Positions 46,126-57,390 of a stretch of DNA of 64,000 bases are shown piece by piece; the first letter of the stretch is position 1; the number at the start of each line of letters is the position of its first letter. The position numbers were made by a program, and so were the translations under genes. The DNA comes from Populus alba (taxonomy: Eukaryota; Streptophyta; Magnoliopsida; Malpighiales; Salicaceae): NCBI RefSeq assembly GCF_005239225.2, contig NC_133302.1, positions 248,001-312,000 of the forward strand, given 5' to 3'. Below the pieces are notes generated by a model. It was not told the DNA's origin. It saw only the letters and a list, made by a program, of their open reading frames with translations, and made no database searches.

Positions 46126-47344
46126 ATTCGTATCGATCCCCTTTTTTTTTTTTTCTTTTATTCTTCTTTTTTTTTTCTTTTTTCTTTTAACTTCATATGC
46201 ATTATAACAACTGTTGCTAAGCATCATTCCCACACAAACTTATTTATCGACATTATGACCGTAATAACATAATTAATTCGATACATAACAACATACGCAA
46301 GTCACTCCTATTCGTTCAAACATTATCCTAACCAATAGAGGTATATTATTGCACATAAGGTACTCTTACTCATTTCAATATCATTGAAGCAATAAAACAA
46401 TAAATTCTAAAATTTACCAATAAGTTTCCTCAACTTAATTAAAAAGACAAGGTGCGATACACCTGCTTCCTTCACATAAATTATTTAAACACAACGCATC
46501 ATCAATATACATATATAAATCGAGCATCAATAATTTAATCATAATGTACCATTAATTTATCACCCTAAAGTCGGTACACTTCATTTTTGTTATTATACAT
46601 CTAACTCGACAGTCAGTACAGTAGCGCCACTAACTCTATTCAAACCAGCTAGTCCACTATATTTTCCTCGATATAAACATTCACAATTACACAAGCACAA
46701 GTACATTTATAGAAAATAGCATTTATTTAACTCTAACAAGTATTGTAAAAACAAAAGTTTGAGGTATAAGACACCTACCTAATGCTTGAACTCGCGCAAA
46801 AGTCCCATGTTACTGAACAGATTCTGCAATCTCTCAAGTATCATTAAAGATACATATCAAATGTGGCTCCACCATAATTGAAAATTCCATTCTAAAATTC
46901 ATTTAAATTTAGAATCGCATGACACATGCATTTGCATATTTATTTATTTATTTCCTTTCTTTTCATGACTTGTTTTTCCAGACTGAATATCTTTAAACAT
47001 GACCTAACAATCTTAATTTATTTTATTTTATTTTTGTTCTACTCAATCCATCATGTACAGACTTAAGTAACATCACATCCTTGCATTTATTCATACCATT
47101 GAAACTAATTCATTTTCCTTATCAAACCAACTCTTGGCCGAATGACCTTATTTTTTATTTATTTATTTTCATGTTGAGTTTTTTCAAATTCTTTTTCATA
47201 AGTCCACTTTACTTCATCTTAAGTAAATTCAACAACATATTTTCATCATAATTCCATGTACGTCTTAATTTAACCTTTTCCTCCCCTTTTATTATCCATT
47301 TGGACAGCGTTAAAATTCCACAAAATGAAATTTTCCTCACATTA
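46126..47344 (-). other. AT-rich DNA, probably a reversed chromovirus-like LTR
   Basis: No gene. On the minus strand a phrase near 46770 (TTAGGTAGGTG then CTTATACCTC) resembles 8605 in the plus-strand LTR, and one near 46570 resembles the hairpin-array unit. Limits unknown; runs into the gap. Confidence 0.35.
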
Positions 47345-47844
47345 NNNNNNNNNNNNNNNNNNNNNNNNNNNNNNNNNNNNNNNNNNNNNNNNNNNNNNNN
47401 NNNNNNNNNNNNNNNNNNNNNNNNNNNNNNNNNNNNNNNNNNNNNNNNNNNNNNNNNNNNNNNNNNNNNNNNNNNNNNNNNNNNNNNNNNNNNNNNNNNN
47501 NNNNNNNNNNNNNNNNNNNNNNNNNNNNNNNNNNNNNNNNNNNNNNNNNNNNNNNNNNNNNNNNNNNNNNNNNNNNNNNNNNNNNNNNNNNNNNNNNNNN
47601 NNNNNNNNNNNNNNNNNNNNNNNNNNNNNNNNNNNNNNNNNNNNNNNNNNNNNNNNNNNNNNNNNNNNNNNNNNNNNNNNNNNNNNNNNNNNNNNNNNNN
47701 NNNNNNNNNNNNNNNNNNNNNNNNNNNNNNNNNNNNNNNNNNNNNNNNNNNNNNNNNNNNNNNNNNNNNNNNNNNNNNNNNNNNNNNNNNNNNNNNNNNN
47801 NNNNNNNNNNNNNNNNNNNNNNNNNNNNNNNNNNNNNNNNNNNN
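47345..47844. other. Assembly gap (500 N)
   Basis: Exactly 500 N, a usual placeholder for a gap of unknown size. Any open frame across it is meaningless. Confidence 0.98.
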
Positions 47845-47946
47845 AGCTATAAAAAAATAAATTTAAATCAATATATATTTTTTTATTCCCGACTCTGGCG
47901 CCAGTGAATAAATAAATAATAATAAATTTATTTTTTAAAATGCACA
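47845..47946 (-). repeat. LTR fragment beside the gap
   Basis: 102 bp (AGCTATAAAAAAATAAATTT ... TTTTAAAATGCACA) that match 55040-55145 more closely than the neighbouring LTR. It suggests that a second copy of this LTR family is hidden in the gap. Confidence 0.7.
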
Positions 47947-49934
47947 TGTCGCACTCGACATCGCGGCGACCCTAAAAATTAATTCTCGAATTAATTTAAA
48001 AAGAACAGATTTCTGGCATCCTATTCTTTTAGGGAAAAAGGTCTTGTTTAAGGAGTCACCACTTAGTATTATGGTCACTAGGAACCCTAACTGGTCAACA
48101 AAGATTCTATGGTTTGAGACTGGTTACGTAAAAAAGAAGATATTATCGCCTCTTAAACGTCCTGCCTGAGGCAGACTGCATTGCTAGTTTCGTCGTAAAT
48201 TGCTAAATTTTTATTTTTTTTATGTTATGAAAATTTTCTTACAATATTCCTGACTCTGGCGCCAGTGAATATGAACTACGAATATTTCCAACTCTGGCGT
48301 TGATAAATATTACGTAGCTAAAAAATAAATTTAAATCAAATGTTTTTTTTTATTCCCGACTCTGGCGCCAGTGAATAAATAAATAATAATACATTTATTT
48401 TTACGCATGCACATATTTTTTTTATTTTTCTAGCTAAATAAAATAAAATACAACGAATAAAAATAATATAAATTTAAACTGGTATTTTTATTCCTAACTC
48501 TGGCGTTAGTGAATAAACCAATAAATTTACATTATTTTTATTTATGCATACACATTTTTTTATTTTTTATTTTTTTCTGTTTTATTTTTTATTTTATTTT
48601 TTGGGCTGGGCTGGGCTAAATCCAGCCCAACATGTATATTGGTGGCTGGGCTAAGCCCAGCTAGCCCGGCCAGGTCACTGGCCCAAGCTAGTGACTCGGC
48701 TGGGCAGAAATTAAAGAAAGCACGCGTGAAGTGATTTCACGCGTGCATGAACAGTGCGAACCTTCGCACAGTGTTCTTGCAACACTAATTCACAGAAGGC
48801 AAAAACAGATTGAAGAAGGGGCGTACCTGTTTTTCTGAAGATGACGAAGATGCTTGCGGCATGGTGGTCGCCTCTCGCCTGCCTATGACTTTTACTTCTG
48901 CTTCCTTTATCTCCCAGCTATCCCACTGTCTTTTTTTTTTTTACAGTTCTTTGAGATGAACGAACTAAGAAGATAATGGGTATGCCGGTTTTCTTTGAGT
49001 TTTTCACTGATTTCGGGTTACTCTTTTTTTGCAGGGACGAAGACAATTTCAAGGATAATTCTCATCATGTGTGCTACCCTCTTGTTCTCTCTTTCTCTCT
49101 ATATTTTTTTTTTATTTATGCTCTGTTTTTGGGTTGTTTTTCTTCTTCTTTTCTGGGTTTTTTGCTTGCGTTTTTCTGGTTTTTTCTGGGTTTCTTCCTG
49201 CCCTGTTTCTGGGTTTTTTTCCTCCCTCACTGTTGATTTTTGCCTCTCTTTTATAGGCATCCCCACGATTGCCTCTCTAGGCCAGATTCTTCTCTTCCAT
49301 GCCATGATCTGGGGCGAGAGACGTGGTCCATGGCGATCAAATCTGTTGTAGATCTTCAGCCTGTTGAATCGGGATGGAGAAGACGAACACGACTGTTCCA
49401 CCAGCCACGGCAGCGTTTTGGCAGCAACGGACTCCACTAGGAACGACAATGTTTTCAAGCAACCAGTGGACAGTTTCAGTTTGACCCCCGAACATTGGAA
49501 ATTTTGCAATTGGACCCCTGAGCAATTAAAACATTTCTTTTAATTTTGCCCCTTTTGGATAAATTTCAATTAAATCCTTAAATTGGTGCACTGTTTACAA
49601 AACAGTCCTTAATTCCTGGATTATTCAATTTGGTCCTTAATTAATTCTTTCAATTTTTCCCTTTTTGGATAAATTTCAATTAAGTCCCTGAATTTATTTA
49701 ATTAATTAAATCAAAGTTTAATTAAGTCCCCAAACTTATTAATTCTTCTAATTTCATTAATTAAACTAATCCAAAATTTAAATAAATTTCCCAACTTATT
49801 AATTCTTCAATTTCTAACCAAATTATTCTCAAAATTTGATAATTTCATCCATGAACTTTGAATTTGTGTTGTTTTAACCTCATTTTCAAATATATTTTTA
49901 TTTTTATTATTTGTTCAAAAATTGGGTTATGATA
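47947..49934 (-). repeat. 3' LTR of the diverged element (1988 bp)
   Basis: It starts TGTCGCACTCGACATCG on the plus strand. The U5 block around 48050-48190 parallels that of the A family (GGAGTCACCACTTAGT, CCTGCCTGAGGCAG). Four CTGGCG-centred palindromic boxes follow, then a GC-rich part with CACGCGTGAA (48720), pyrimidine-rich text near 49070-49250, and AT-rich U3. The right terminus reads GATA instead of GACA. Confidence 0.75.
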
Positions 49935-50138
49935 GTTGCCCCCTCTTTGTAATATTTACTATGCAAAGATATTAGAAAATTTCATTTTCTTTTAGCTTTG
50001 TGTAGTAAATTTATAAAGAAAAGTAGATACAGAAAGAACTCTTTTTTTTTTTTAGTCTTGAAAACAGTAGATTGACGCATAATCTTTATAGAGAGATGTA
50101 GAAATCAAGAAACAAGTCATTTAGGAGACAACCCATTT

Positions 50139-50139
<1 letters not shown>

Positions 50140-50170
<31 letters not shown>

Positions 50171-50176
50171 TTTTGG
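50140..50176. repeat. (TTTTG)n simple repeat
   Basis: Six or so TTTTG units followed by a T run, next to the satellite-like array. Confidence 0.9.
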
Positions 50177-51430
50177 TCGAGGGCTCGATGGCGCGCTCGA
50201 AAATAAATAAGACGAGGGCTCGAAGGCGCGCTCGAATGTAAGACGAGGGCTCGAAGGCGCTCTCGAATGGATAAGACGAGGGCTCGAAGGCGCGCTCGAA
50301 TGTAAGACGAGGGCTCGAATGGATAAGATGAGGGCTCAATGTAAGACGAGGGCTCGAAGGCGCTCTTGAATGGATAAGACGAGGGCTTGAAGGCGCGCTC
50401 GAATGTAAGACGAGGGCTCGAAGGCGCACTCGAATGGATAAGACGAGGGCTCGAAGGCGCGCTTGAATGTAAGACAAGGGCTCGAAGGCGTGCTCGAATG
50501 GAGGTAGGATAGAAAATGCACTACCTTTGATGGTCGAGGGCTCGAAGGCGCGCTCGAAAATAAATAAGATGAGGGCTCGAAGGTGCGCTCGAATGGAGGT
50601 AGGATAGAAAATGCACTAGCTTTGATGGTCGAGGGGAAGGCGCACTCGAAAATAAATAAGACGAGGGCTCGAAGGCGCGCTCGAATAGAGATAAGACGAG
50701 GGCTCGAAGGCGCGCTCGAATGTAAGACGAGGGCTCGAAGGCACGCTTGAATGGAGGTAGGATAGAAAATGCACTACCTTTGATGGTCGAGGGCTCGAAG
50801 GCGCGCTTGAAAATAAATAAAACGAGGGCTCGAAGGCGCGCTCGAATGTAAGACGAGGGCTCGAAGGCGCACTCGAATGGAGGTAGGATAGAAAATGCAC
50901 TACCTTTGATGGTCGAGGGCTCAAAGGCGCGCTCGAAAATAAATAAGACGAGGGCTCAAAGGCGCGCTGGAATGTAAGACGAGGGCTTGAAGGCGCGCTC
51001 GAATGGAGGTAGGATAGAAAATGCACTACCTTTGATGGTCGAGGGCTTGAAGGCACGCTCGAAAAGAACTCAGACGAGGGCTTGAAGGCGCGCTCGAATG
51101 GAGATAAGACGAGGGCTCGAAGGCGCGCTCGAATGGAGGTAGGATAGGAAATGCACTACCTTTGATGGTCGAGGGCTCGAAGGCGTGCTCGAAAAGAAAT
51201 AAGACGAGGGCTCGAAGGCGCACTCGAATGTAAGACGAGGGCTCAAAGGCACGCTCGAATGGAGGTAGGATAGAAAATGCACTACCTTTGATGGTCGAGG
51301 GCTCGAAGGCGCGCTCGAAAAGAACTCAGACGAGGGCTCGAAGGCGCGCTCGAATGGAGATAAGACAAGGGTTCGAAGGCGCGCTCGAATGAAGGTAGGA
51401 TAGGAAATGCATTACCTATGATGGTTGAGG
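50177..51430 (-). repeat. Satellite-like array, ~31-bp subunit in ~127-bp higher-order units
   Basis: Subunit of the form AGACGAGGGCTCGAAGGCG followed by CGCTCGAATG. A marker CTACCTTTGATGGTCGAGGG recurs near 50526, 50621, 50779, 50904, 51031, 51161 and 51287 (spacing mostly 125-130 bp). Open frames through it code only repetitive S/P/R/L text because the repeats lack stops; I do not treat them as genes. Confidence 0.92.
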
Positions 51431-53864
51431 CTGAAAAGTGGTGAAAAAATACAGAGATTTTTCTGGTGGCCTAATTCTCATGGGCGGCCTGCCCAGGTTG
51501 AAAAATTCTCAAAAATGAAAAAAATTTCAACAGCAATTTTGATCTTTGGCCATCAAGTTGGCCTTCCACTTGATGGATTTCATTGGAATTTTCTCATATG
51601 AAATTTGCAAAACTCATTGTCCAATGTCTCAAAGTTAAATGATATACATGCATCTTTACCTGATTTGAAATATAGACCCTCATTTCTTCATAGTCTTCTT
51701 GTTGATTGATTGATGAGATCTTGCTATCTGATTTGAGTCATCTTTGTCATTTGACTTTCAGCCCACTCGAGTTGGCCCATGTAAGTCTACTTCCAAATTT
51801 GTTTGCATAACTCAGCATTTGTGGTGCCCATCGTGACCCACTTGCTTGCTAAAGATTTTCTAATTCGTCAAATAATTTGAGAGGATTATTCATTACCCCT
51901 CGTCTGACTGCTAAAAACATTCGGTATCACTTACTGAAAGGATCGAGCTGTCTTTTGTAAACCAAAATGCCCCCTTGTCTGGTTGAAGGAAATTACCATC
52001 TCCTTTTCTAGAATCTTTCCTTCTAAACACAATGTTGCCCCCTTGTATTGGTTATTGCCCCTAAGTGTGCTTCTGTCAGCGACTTAGATAAATAAAGGTT
52101 TTAAGAGGCCATTCTCTCATTTCTCTCCTTTTCAGTTTGGTGGAGGAATATGGGTCTAGAATGAATCTTGAAATCTTGATCTTGCATTTTGAAAACAAAA
52201 ATTATTTCGATGTGAGTCAAATAACAATTTGCTTTTGAAATCTTGCAACTCCTTGGTTATTTTCTTTCTTGGAACAGAGATTATTTGCTCTTGTGTTTGG
52301 TAATGAGGTCTTCGGTTAATGAGATGACCTTTTGTTTTGAAGTGAAGGGCTCGAGAAAAAGCTCGAGGTTTTGTAAGAAAAAAACTTGTCTCTTTTTGAA
52401 CATTTATTTTTATCAGCATGAATAATAATGAGTAGTTTATTCTTGATGTCATGAATCTTATGAAAAAGTATTCTTTGCATTTTGAGAGCATTGTTTATTG
52501 TTCTAGATTGCTTGCTTGCTTGATTAGAAAGGACTTCTACAGGCACGTAACGAAGGCTGTGGTTTTCGGCTATGAAAGAAAAGGATTCACAAGGCTCAAA
52601 GAGTGTTTCAGGGTTTCAAAGACTGAAGATCACGATCAATAGTTTGACTTTTGACGTCATTCATATTTTCCTTTGTCGCTCTTCTTTGATTTGCCCCTTT
52701 TTTTTTTTCTTTTCCATTGCTTCGCTAGAGCATACTCACTTTATCTTGGTTATCACCTTTTCTTGTGATTTGGGCATGCCCCCTAGTATTTGAGTTTCTT
52801 GGGCTCTTTTACATTTTGGCTTTCTCACGGCTTTATCCTCTTTCTTGATCATTGAAATTTCACTTGCCCCCTTTTTTGTGATGTGGGCATGATCCCTAGC
52901 ATTTGAGTTTCTTGGGCTCTTTTGCCTTTTGGCTTTCTCATGGCTTTATCATCCTTCTTGATCATTGAAATTTCACTTGTCCCCAGTGTAGGGTGTGATC
53001 TTAGTCGGGATTTTTTATGAAAGAAAAATTATTCAGGCTCAAAAAGGGTTTGCAAGGGATGTACTTATTTTAGAACGTGAAATGAATAACAAAGATGGCC
53101 TTTCCTCATTTCAAGCGCAAGCATCTATGATCAATAAACTTTGACCTCGTATAGTGTGATGGTTTATTCTTTGCAAAGATGCATTTCATGAGTTATGAGC
53201 AACAAGTTCACTACATACCATTATTCATACATTTAAAAACACATGATTCAAGAGTAATGGGGTAAGGGTGTTTATTCTCTTTTTTTTTTCACAATTGTTT
53301 TTATAATTTAGTCACCTCAATTATGGAGTTGCTTGATTCACTTGTCATTCTACAAGTAGAATGTCAAAAATATCGTTTTTGAATAAACATCAAATTATTT
53401 TTTGAAATCAAAATGCCAGATCAATTTTTTTCAAAACTCTAATAGGGAAACTGATTTCTTGGTAAAAGAGATGAATTGCGTCTATGAGATCGCACAAGGC
53501 TTCAAAGATGTGTTTGTGAATCTTTATAAGAAAACTCTCTTAGAAAAAAAAAAAGAATAATGCTAATCATAAACATGATTGAATGACAAACTCATTATTT
53601 TCATTGAAACTTTAGAAAATAAGTTCAACAAGAAAGAACTTATGACAACATCTTGGGCTATGAGTACTGGCAAGATAACATATAAAGGGGCTAAACATTT
53701 AGCGATCATTGATTGGAATTTCTGGAATATTTCAATCATTCATTCTCCTCAACAAGGGCATCTTTTCAACAGTCAATTGAAATCCAATGTAGATCATTCT
53801 CGACCTAATATCACCATAGCTTTATCTTCAAGATAGTTGATTTCTAGGAGTCGATGTGAGGCAA
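51431..53864 (-). other. Non-coding 3' interior of the diverged element
   Basis: No gene. Repeated TTGCCCCC-type motifs (about 51969, 52033, 52864) are the complement of the GGGGGCAA motifs of elements A and C. A ~125-bp segment with GTTTCTTGGGCTCTTTT is duplicated (52790 and 52907). Confidence 0.6.
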
Positions 53865-54854
53865 TTAGCTATAGAAATGATAAGTGCCTTGGCAACCATC
53901 TTCAGTGAAACCATTCTTCTCACTTGGGTTAGCGATCTTACCTAACCCAATGGCTTGTTCAATCCTCTCAGCTATAACAACTAGGTCAGTAAAATATTGT
54001 GCAGAGCTTCTAACTAAGTATTCAAAGTATGGAGCTTTAAAGGTGTTGGAAAATAAACTGATCATTTCTTTTTCCAACATGGGAGGGTTAACTTGTGCAG
54101 CTACCCACTCCATCTTCGGGCATATTCTCTTATGGACTCTTTGTTATCCTTCTCCATAGCTTGCAAGCTTAATCGATCAGGGCCCCCATCTATATTAAAC
54201 TTATATTGCCTCATGAAGGCATCAACTAAATCCTTCCATTTTTTAACCTTGGTATTGTCCAACCGCATATACCAAGTGAGGGCAACATTACTCAGACTGT
54301 CTTGAAAGAAATGAATCAGCAGTTTCTCATCATGAACCACCTCAGCCATTTTGTTGCAGTATGCTTTGAGATGAGTTATAGGGCATTGAGTTCCCGTATA
54401 TTTAACAAATTCTGGCACTCTAAAATTTTTGGGAATGACAACGTTGGGCACCAAACACATCTCAGCAGCCTTTATAGGATCATATAGGTGAATTCCCTCA
54501 AATGCCCTCATCCTTTGTTCTAGGGCAATGAATTTGTTCAACTCATCTTCTTTTACCATTTTGCTCTTTTGAGATTCATTCTCTGTAGAATCAATGGTAA
54601 ACGACATTCTTGTGGGGTATGCTGGATGAAACTGCATGGCTTGTTGAAAATCAGATGACAACCCATTTGCCCCCAGATTGTGTAGATTGAAGGGATTTAC
54701 AAGCATAGGTTCAAGCTGAGCTGTAAATGTTGCTTTTCCGGATTTATCTCTCAAGACCTGCTCGAGTAGATTAGTAAGCCTTGCGACTTCTTCTTAAGAT
54801 TGTCCACCTCTTTTTAATGTTGGGCTTCCAACTGGGCTCTTTCTTCGTTTTCCA
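53865..54854 (-). pseudogene. Ogre-like gag (broken)
   Basis: Starts at ATG 54854 with MENEERAQLEAQH, a stop, then a frame change into LTNLLEQVLRDKSGKATF (coiled-coil-like N-part). The main frame (54754-54101) has FRVPEFVKYTGTQCPITHLKAYCNKM, LTWYMRLD and a tail KESIREYARRW. A one-base shift near 54105 leads into VAAQVNPPMLEKEM and YFEYLVRSSAQYFTDLVVIAERIEQAI. The order fits gag of Ogre/Tat elements. No protease or RT follows. Confidence 0.8.
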
Positions 54855-54996
54855 TTTGTCTTTTCTCGAAAGGGTTTATTATATGTAGGTTTCAAATGGG
54901 AACCTATATTTCAACCTGTAAATGTAAATCATGCAATTTATGCAAAAATGTTGATTCAATTAAAAATGCGTATGGAATGCAGACACGTCCTTCAAT

Positions 54997-56474
54997 ATTT
55001 AACTACGAATATTTCCAACTCTGGCGTTGATAAATATTACGTAGCTATAAAAAATAAATTTAAATCAATATATATTTTTTTTATTCCCGACTTTGGCGCC
55101 AGTGAATAAATAAATAATAATAAATTTATTTTTTTAAATGCACATATTTCTTATTTTTTTTCTAGCTAAATAAAATTGAACAAACGAATAAAAATAATAT
55201 AAATTTAAAACGATATTTTTATTCCCGACTCTGGCGTCAGTGAATAAACCAATAAATTTACATTATTTTTATTCATACATACACATTTTTTTATTTTTTT
55301 ATATAAAAATAAAAATACAACAAATAAAAATAATATAAATTTAAACCGGTATTTTTATTCCTGACTCTGGCGTCAGTGAATAAACCAATAAATTTACATT
55401 ATTTTTATTCATACATACACATTCTTTATCTTTTTATTTTTTCTACCTTTTTTATTTTTCTGTTTTTTTATTTTTTTATTTTTCTATTTTTTTGGGGCTG
55501 GACTAACTTGGTTGGGTCCCTGGTCTAGACCAGCGACCTGGCTGGGTGGCAGGCGTGCGAAACGCATGCTTGCCCAATGAATTACAATTCACTTGCTGCA
55601 GTAGCAAGTGAATTATAATTCACTGCTACTGGAGCAGTGAATTAAAATGCAAAGGGAGCGGCGCTTACCTTAGTGTAGGAGACGAAAGGGACGAAGACGA
55701 TGGTGATGGCGAAGGCGCGCTGGCTGGACAATAACCTTCTATTTCCCTTTTCGTTTTCTTTCTTTCTGATCGTTCTTTGTTTCTCTGTTTCCCCTGATTC
55801 TGTTTCTCTCCGTCTTTGTTCTTCTGCGAGTCTATGTTCTTGTTCTCTCTGTCTCTGGTTTTTTTATTTGTTCCCAGTCTCTCCTCTCTCTCTGTTTCCC
55901 CAGGTTTTAGTCTCTGTTCGGCTCTATTTTTGGGTTGTGTTTCATGCTCTCGTCTGGGTTTTTGTGTTGTGAATTGCTCTCGATCCCTCCCTTGGTGTTT
56001 TCTTTGTCCTGCCTTTTATAAGGCCAGACATGGTCACGATTTGGATCGGATGCACTGGGATTTTCCTGTTGAATCAGCTGCCTCCGTGCGAAACGGAAGG
56101 GATGAAGAACACAGCTTCCAAACATTTCGTTTGTGTGTTTGAAGCACCTTTTCACTTTGGTCCCTGCTTTCTTTGGAAATTTTGATAGTTGGACCTCAAT
56201 TAAAATCCCTTTTAATTTTACCCTTGTATTAATTTCAATTAAGTCCTTGAATTAATTAATCAAATCAAAGTTTAATTAAGTCCACAAACTTATTAATTCT
56301 TCTAATTTCATTAATTAAACTAATCCAAATTTTAAATAAATTTCCAAACTTATTAATTCTTCAATTTCTGACCAAATTATTCTCAAATCTGATAATTTTA
56401 TCCCTAAACTTCAAAATTTATTGTCTTAACCCCATTTTAATTTTTATTATTTGTTCAAAAATTGAGTTATGACA
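54997..56474 (-). repeat. 5' LTR of the diverged element, U5 end missing
   Basis: Aligns with 48262-49934 and ends GAGTTATGACA at 56474. The right neighbour is CNL coding sequence. The portion equivalent to 47947-48261 is absent. Confidence 0.75.
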
Positions 56475-56999
56475 ATTATTGTTAAAGGATGTGAGAAAAT
56501 GGAGGAGATAATTGGTGGAGCAAGATTGGATGAAGAAGGGGATATGGGTGAAGAAAGCAGCATCAGAAACACCGAATTCAAACTCACAAAGTTGAGACAC
56601 CTGGGCTTGAAAAATTTACCAGAACTAAAATGCATTTGTAGTGCAAAATTGATTTGCGATTCTCTCCGAATAATTGAAGTAAGGAATTGCTGTATCACAG
56701 AAATCTTGGTTCCATCTTCTTGGATTCGCCTTGTAAACCTAGAAGAGATTATAGTTCAAGGATGTGAGAAAATGGAGGAGATAATAGGTGGAGCAAGATC
56801 GGATGAAGAAGGGGATATGAGTGAAGAAAGCAGCATCGGAAACACTGAATTCAAACTCCCAAAGTTGAGAGAACTGCACTTGAAAAATTTACCAGAACTA
56901 AAAAGTATTTGTAGTGCAAAACTGATATGTGATTCTCTCCAAATAAGTGATATAACAAAATGTGAGAAGCTGAAGAGGATGCCATTTTGTCTTCCGTTA
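56475..56999 (+). pseudogene. CNL resistance gene LRR fragment
   Basis: About 175 codons open in one frame: two ~90-residue repeats (270 bp apart), each [52 protein letters not shown]. These are the long C-terminal LRR repeats of RPS2/At4g27190-like coiled-coil NB-LRR receptors. The left end adjoins the LTR end at 56474 and the right end, [13 protein letters not shown], is cut by a copia LTR at 57000, so neither start nor end of the gene is present. It is on the opposite strand to both TNL pieces, so it comes from a different gene. Confidence 0.8.
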
Positions 57000-57348
57000 T
57001 GTAACAAATGATAAAAGTTGCAGAAGGAATAATGAGAGAGCGAGAGATGGTTTGATTGTTCTTCTATGAAGAACTCTGCTAAAATGTTTGTTGTATATTA
57101 TTCTATATTTCTGTTACAAAAGAATGCAGACTTATATATGTATATATATACACCTCAGGGCTGCTATCACATGAGAAAGGGATGACCTACTGCCCACGTT
57201 ACATTAACATAGTAACAGACTAACAGAAAAGTAAAAAGAAGAAAATAACAGAAAGTTAAATAACAAACTAATAAGTTGATGGAAGAAAACTAGGAGACGA
57301 TCATCCTTTTTCTTCTAGCAGCTTCTTATCATTGTCATTCTTCAACAT
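57000..57348 (-). repeat. copia 3' LTR (349 bp)
   Basis: Plus strand TGTAACAAATG...TTCTTCAACA. On the minus strand a TATA-rich stretch (GTATATATATACATATATAAG, 57131-57151) can serve as core promoter. Confidence 0.85.
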
Positions 57349-57360
57349 CCCCCCACAAGA
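57349..57360 (-). other. Polypurine tract
   Basis: Minus strand CTTGTGGGGGGA just before the LTR start TGTTGAAG. Confidence 0.85.
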
Positions 57361-57390
57361 TGAAGAATAGTAATTTACGATTCCCATCTT

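Larger units (their letters stand above)
47947..56474 (-). mobile_element. Diverged Ogre-like LTR element, PBS and pol missing
   Basis: 3' LTR at 47947-49934, PPT (49935-49948, reverse of GTTGCCCCCTCTTT), satellite-like array, non-coding 3' interior, gag (53865-54854), and a 5' LTR (54997-56474) that lacks its last ~315 bp together with the PBS. LTR ends are TGTCGCACTCGAC on the left and GTTATGACA/GTTATGATA on the right. Shares the U5 motifs and 3' interior text with elements A and C. Confidence 0.75.

Noticed and set aside
47300..47947. Long open frames across the N run
   Set aside because: They exist only because N codons hide stops; the gap is a placeholder.
50121..51282. Several S/P/R/L-rich open frames
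   Set aside because: They lie wholly in the satellite-like array; open frames follow from the repeat, with no start context or homology.
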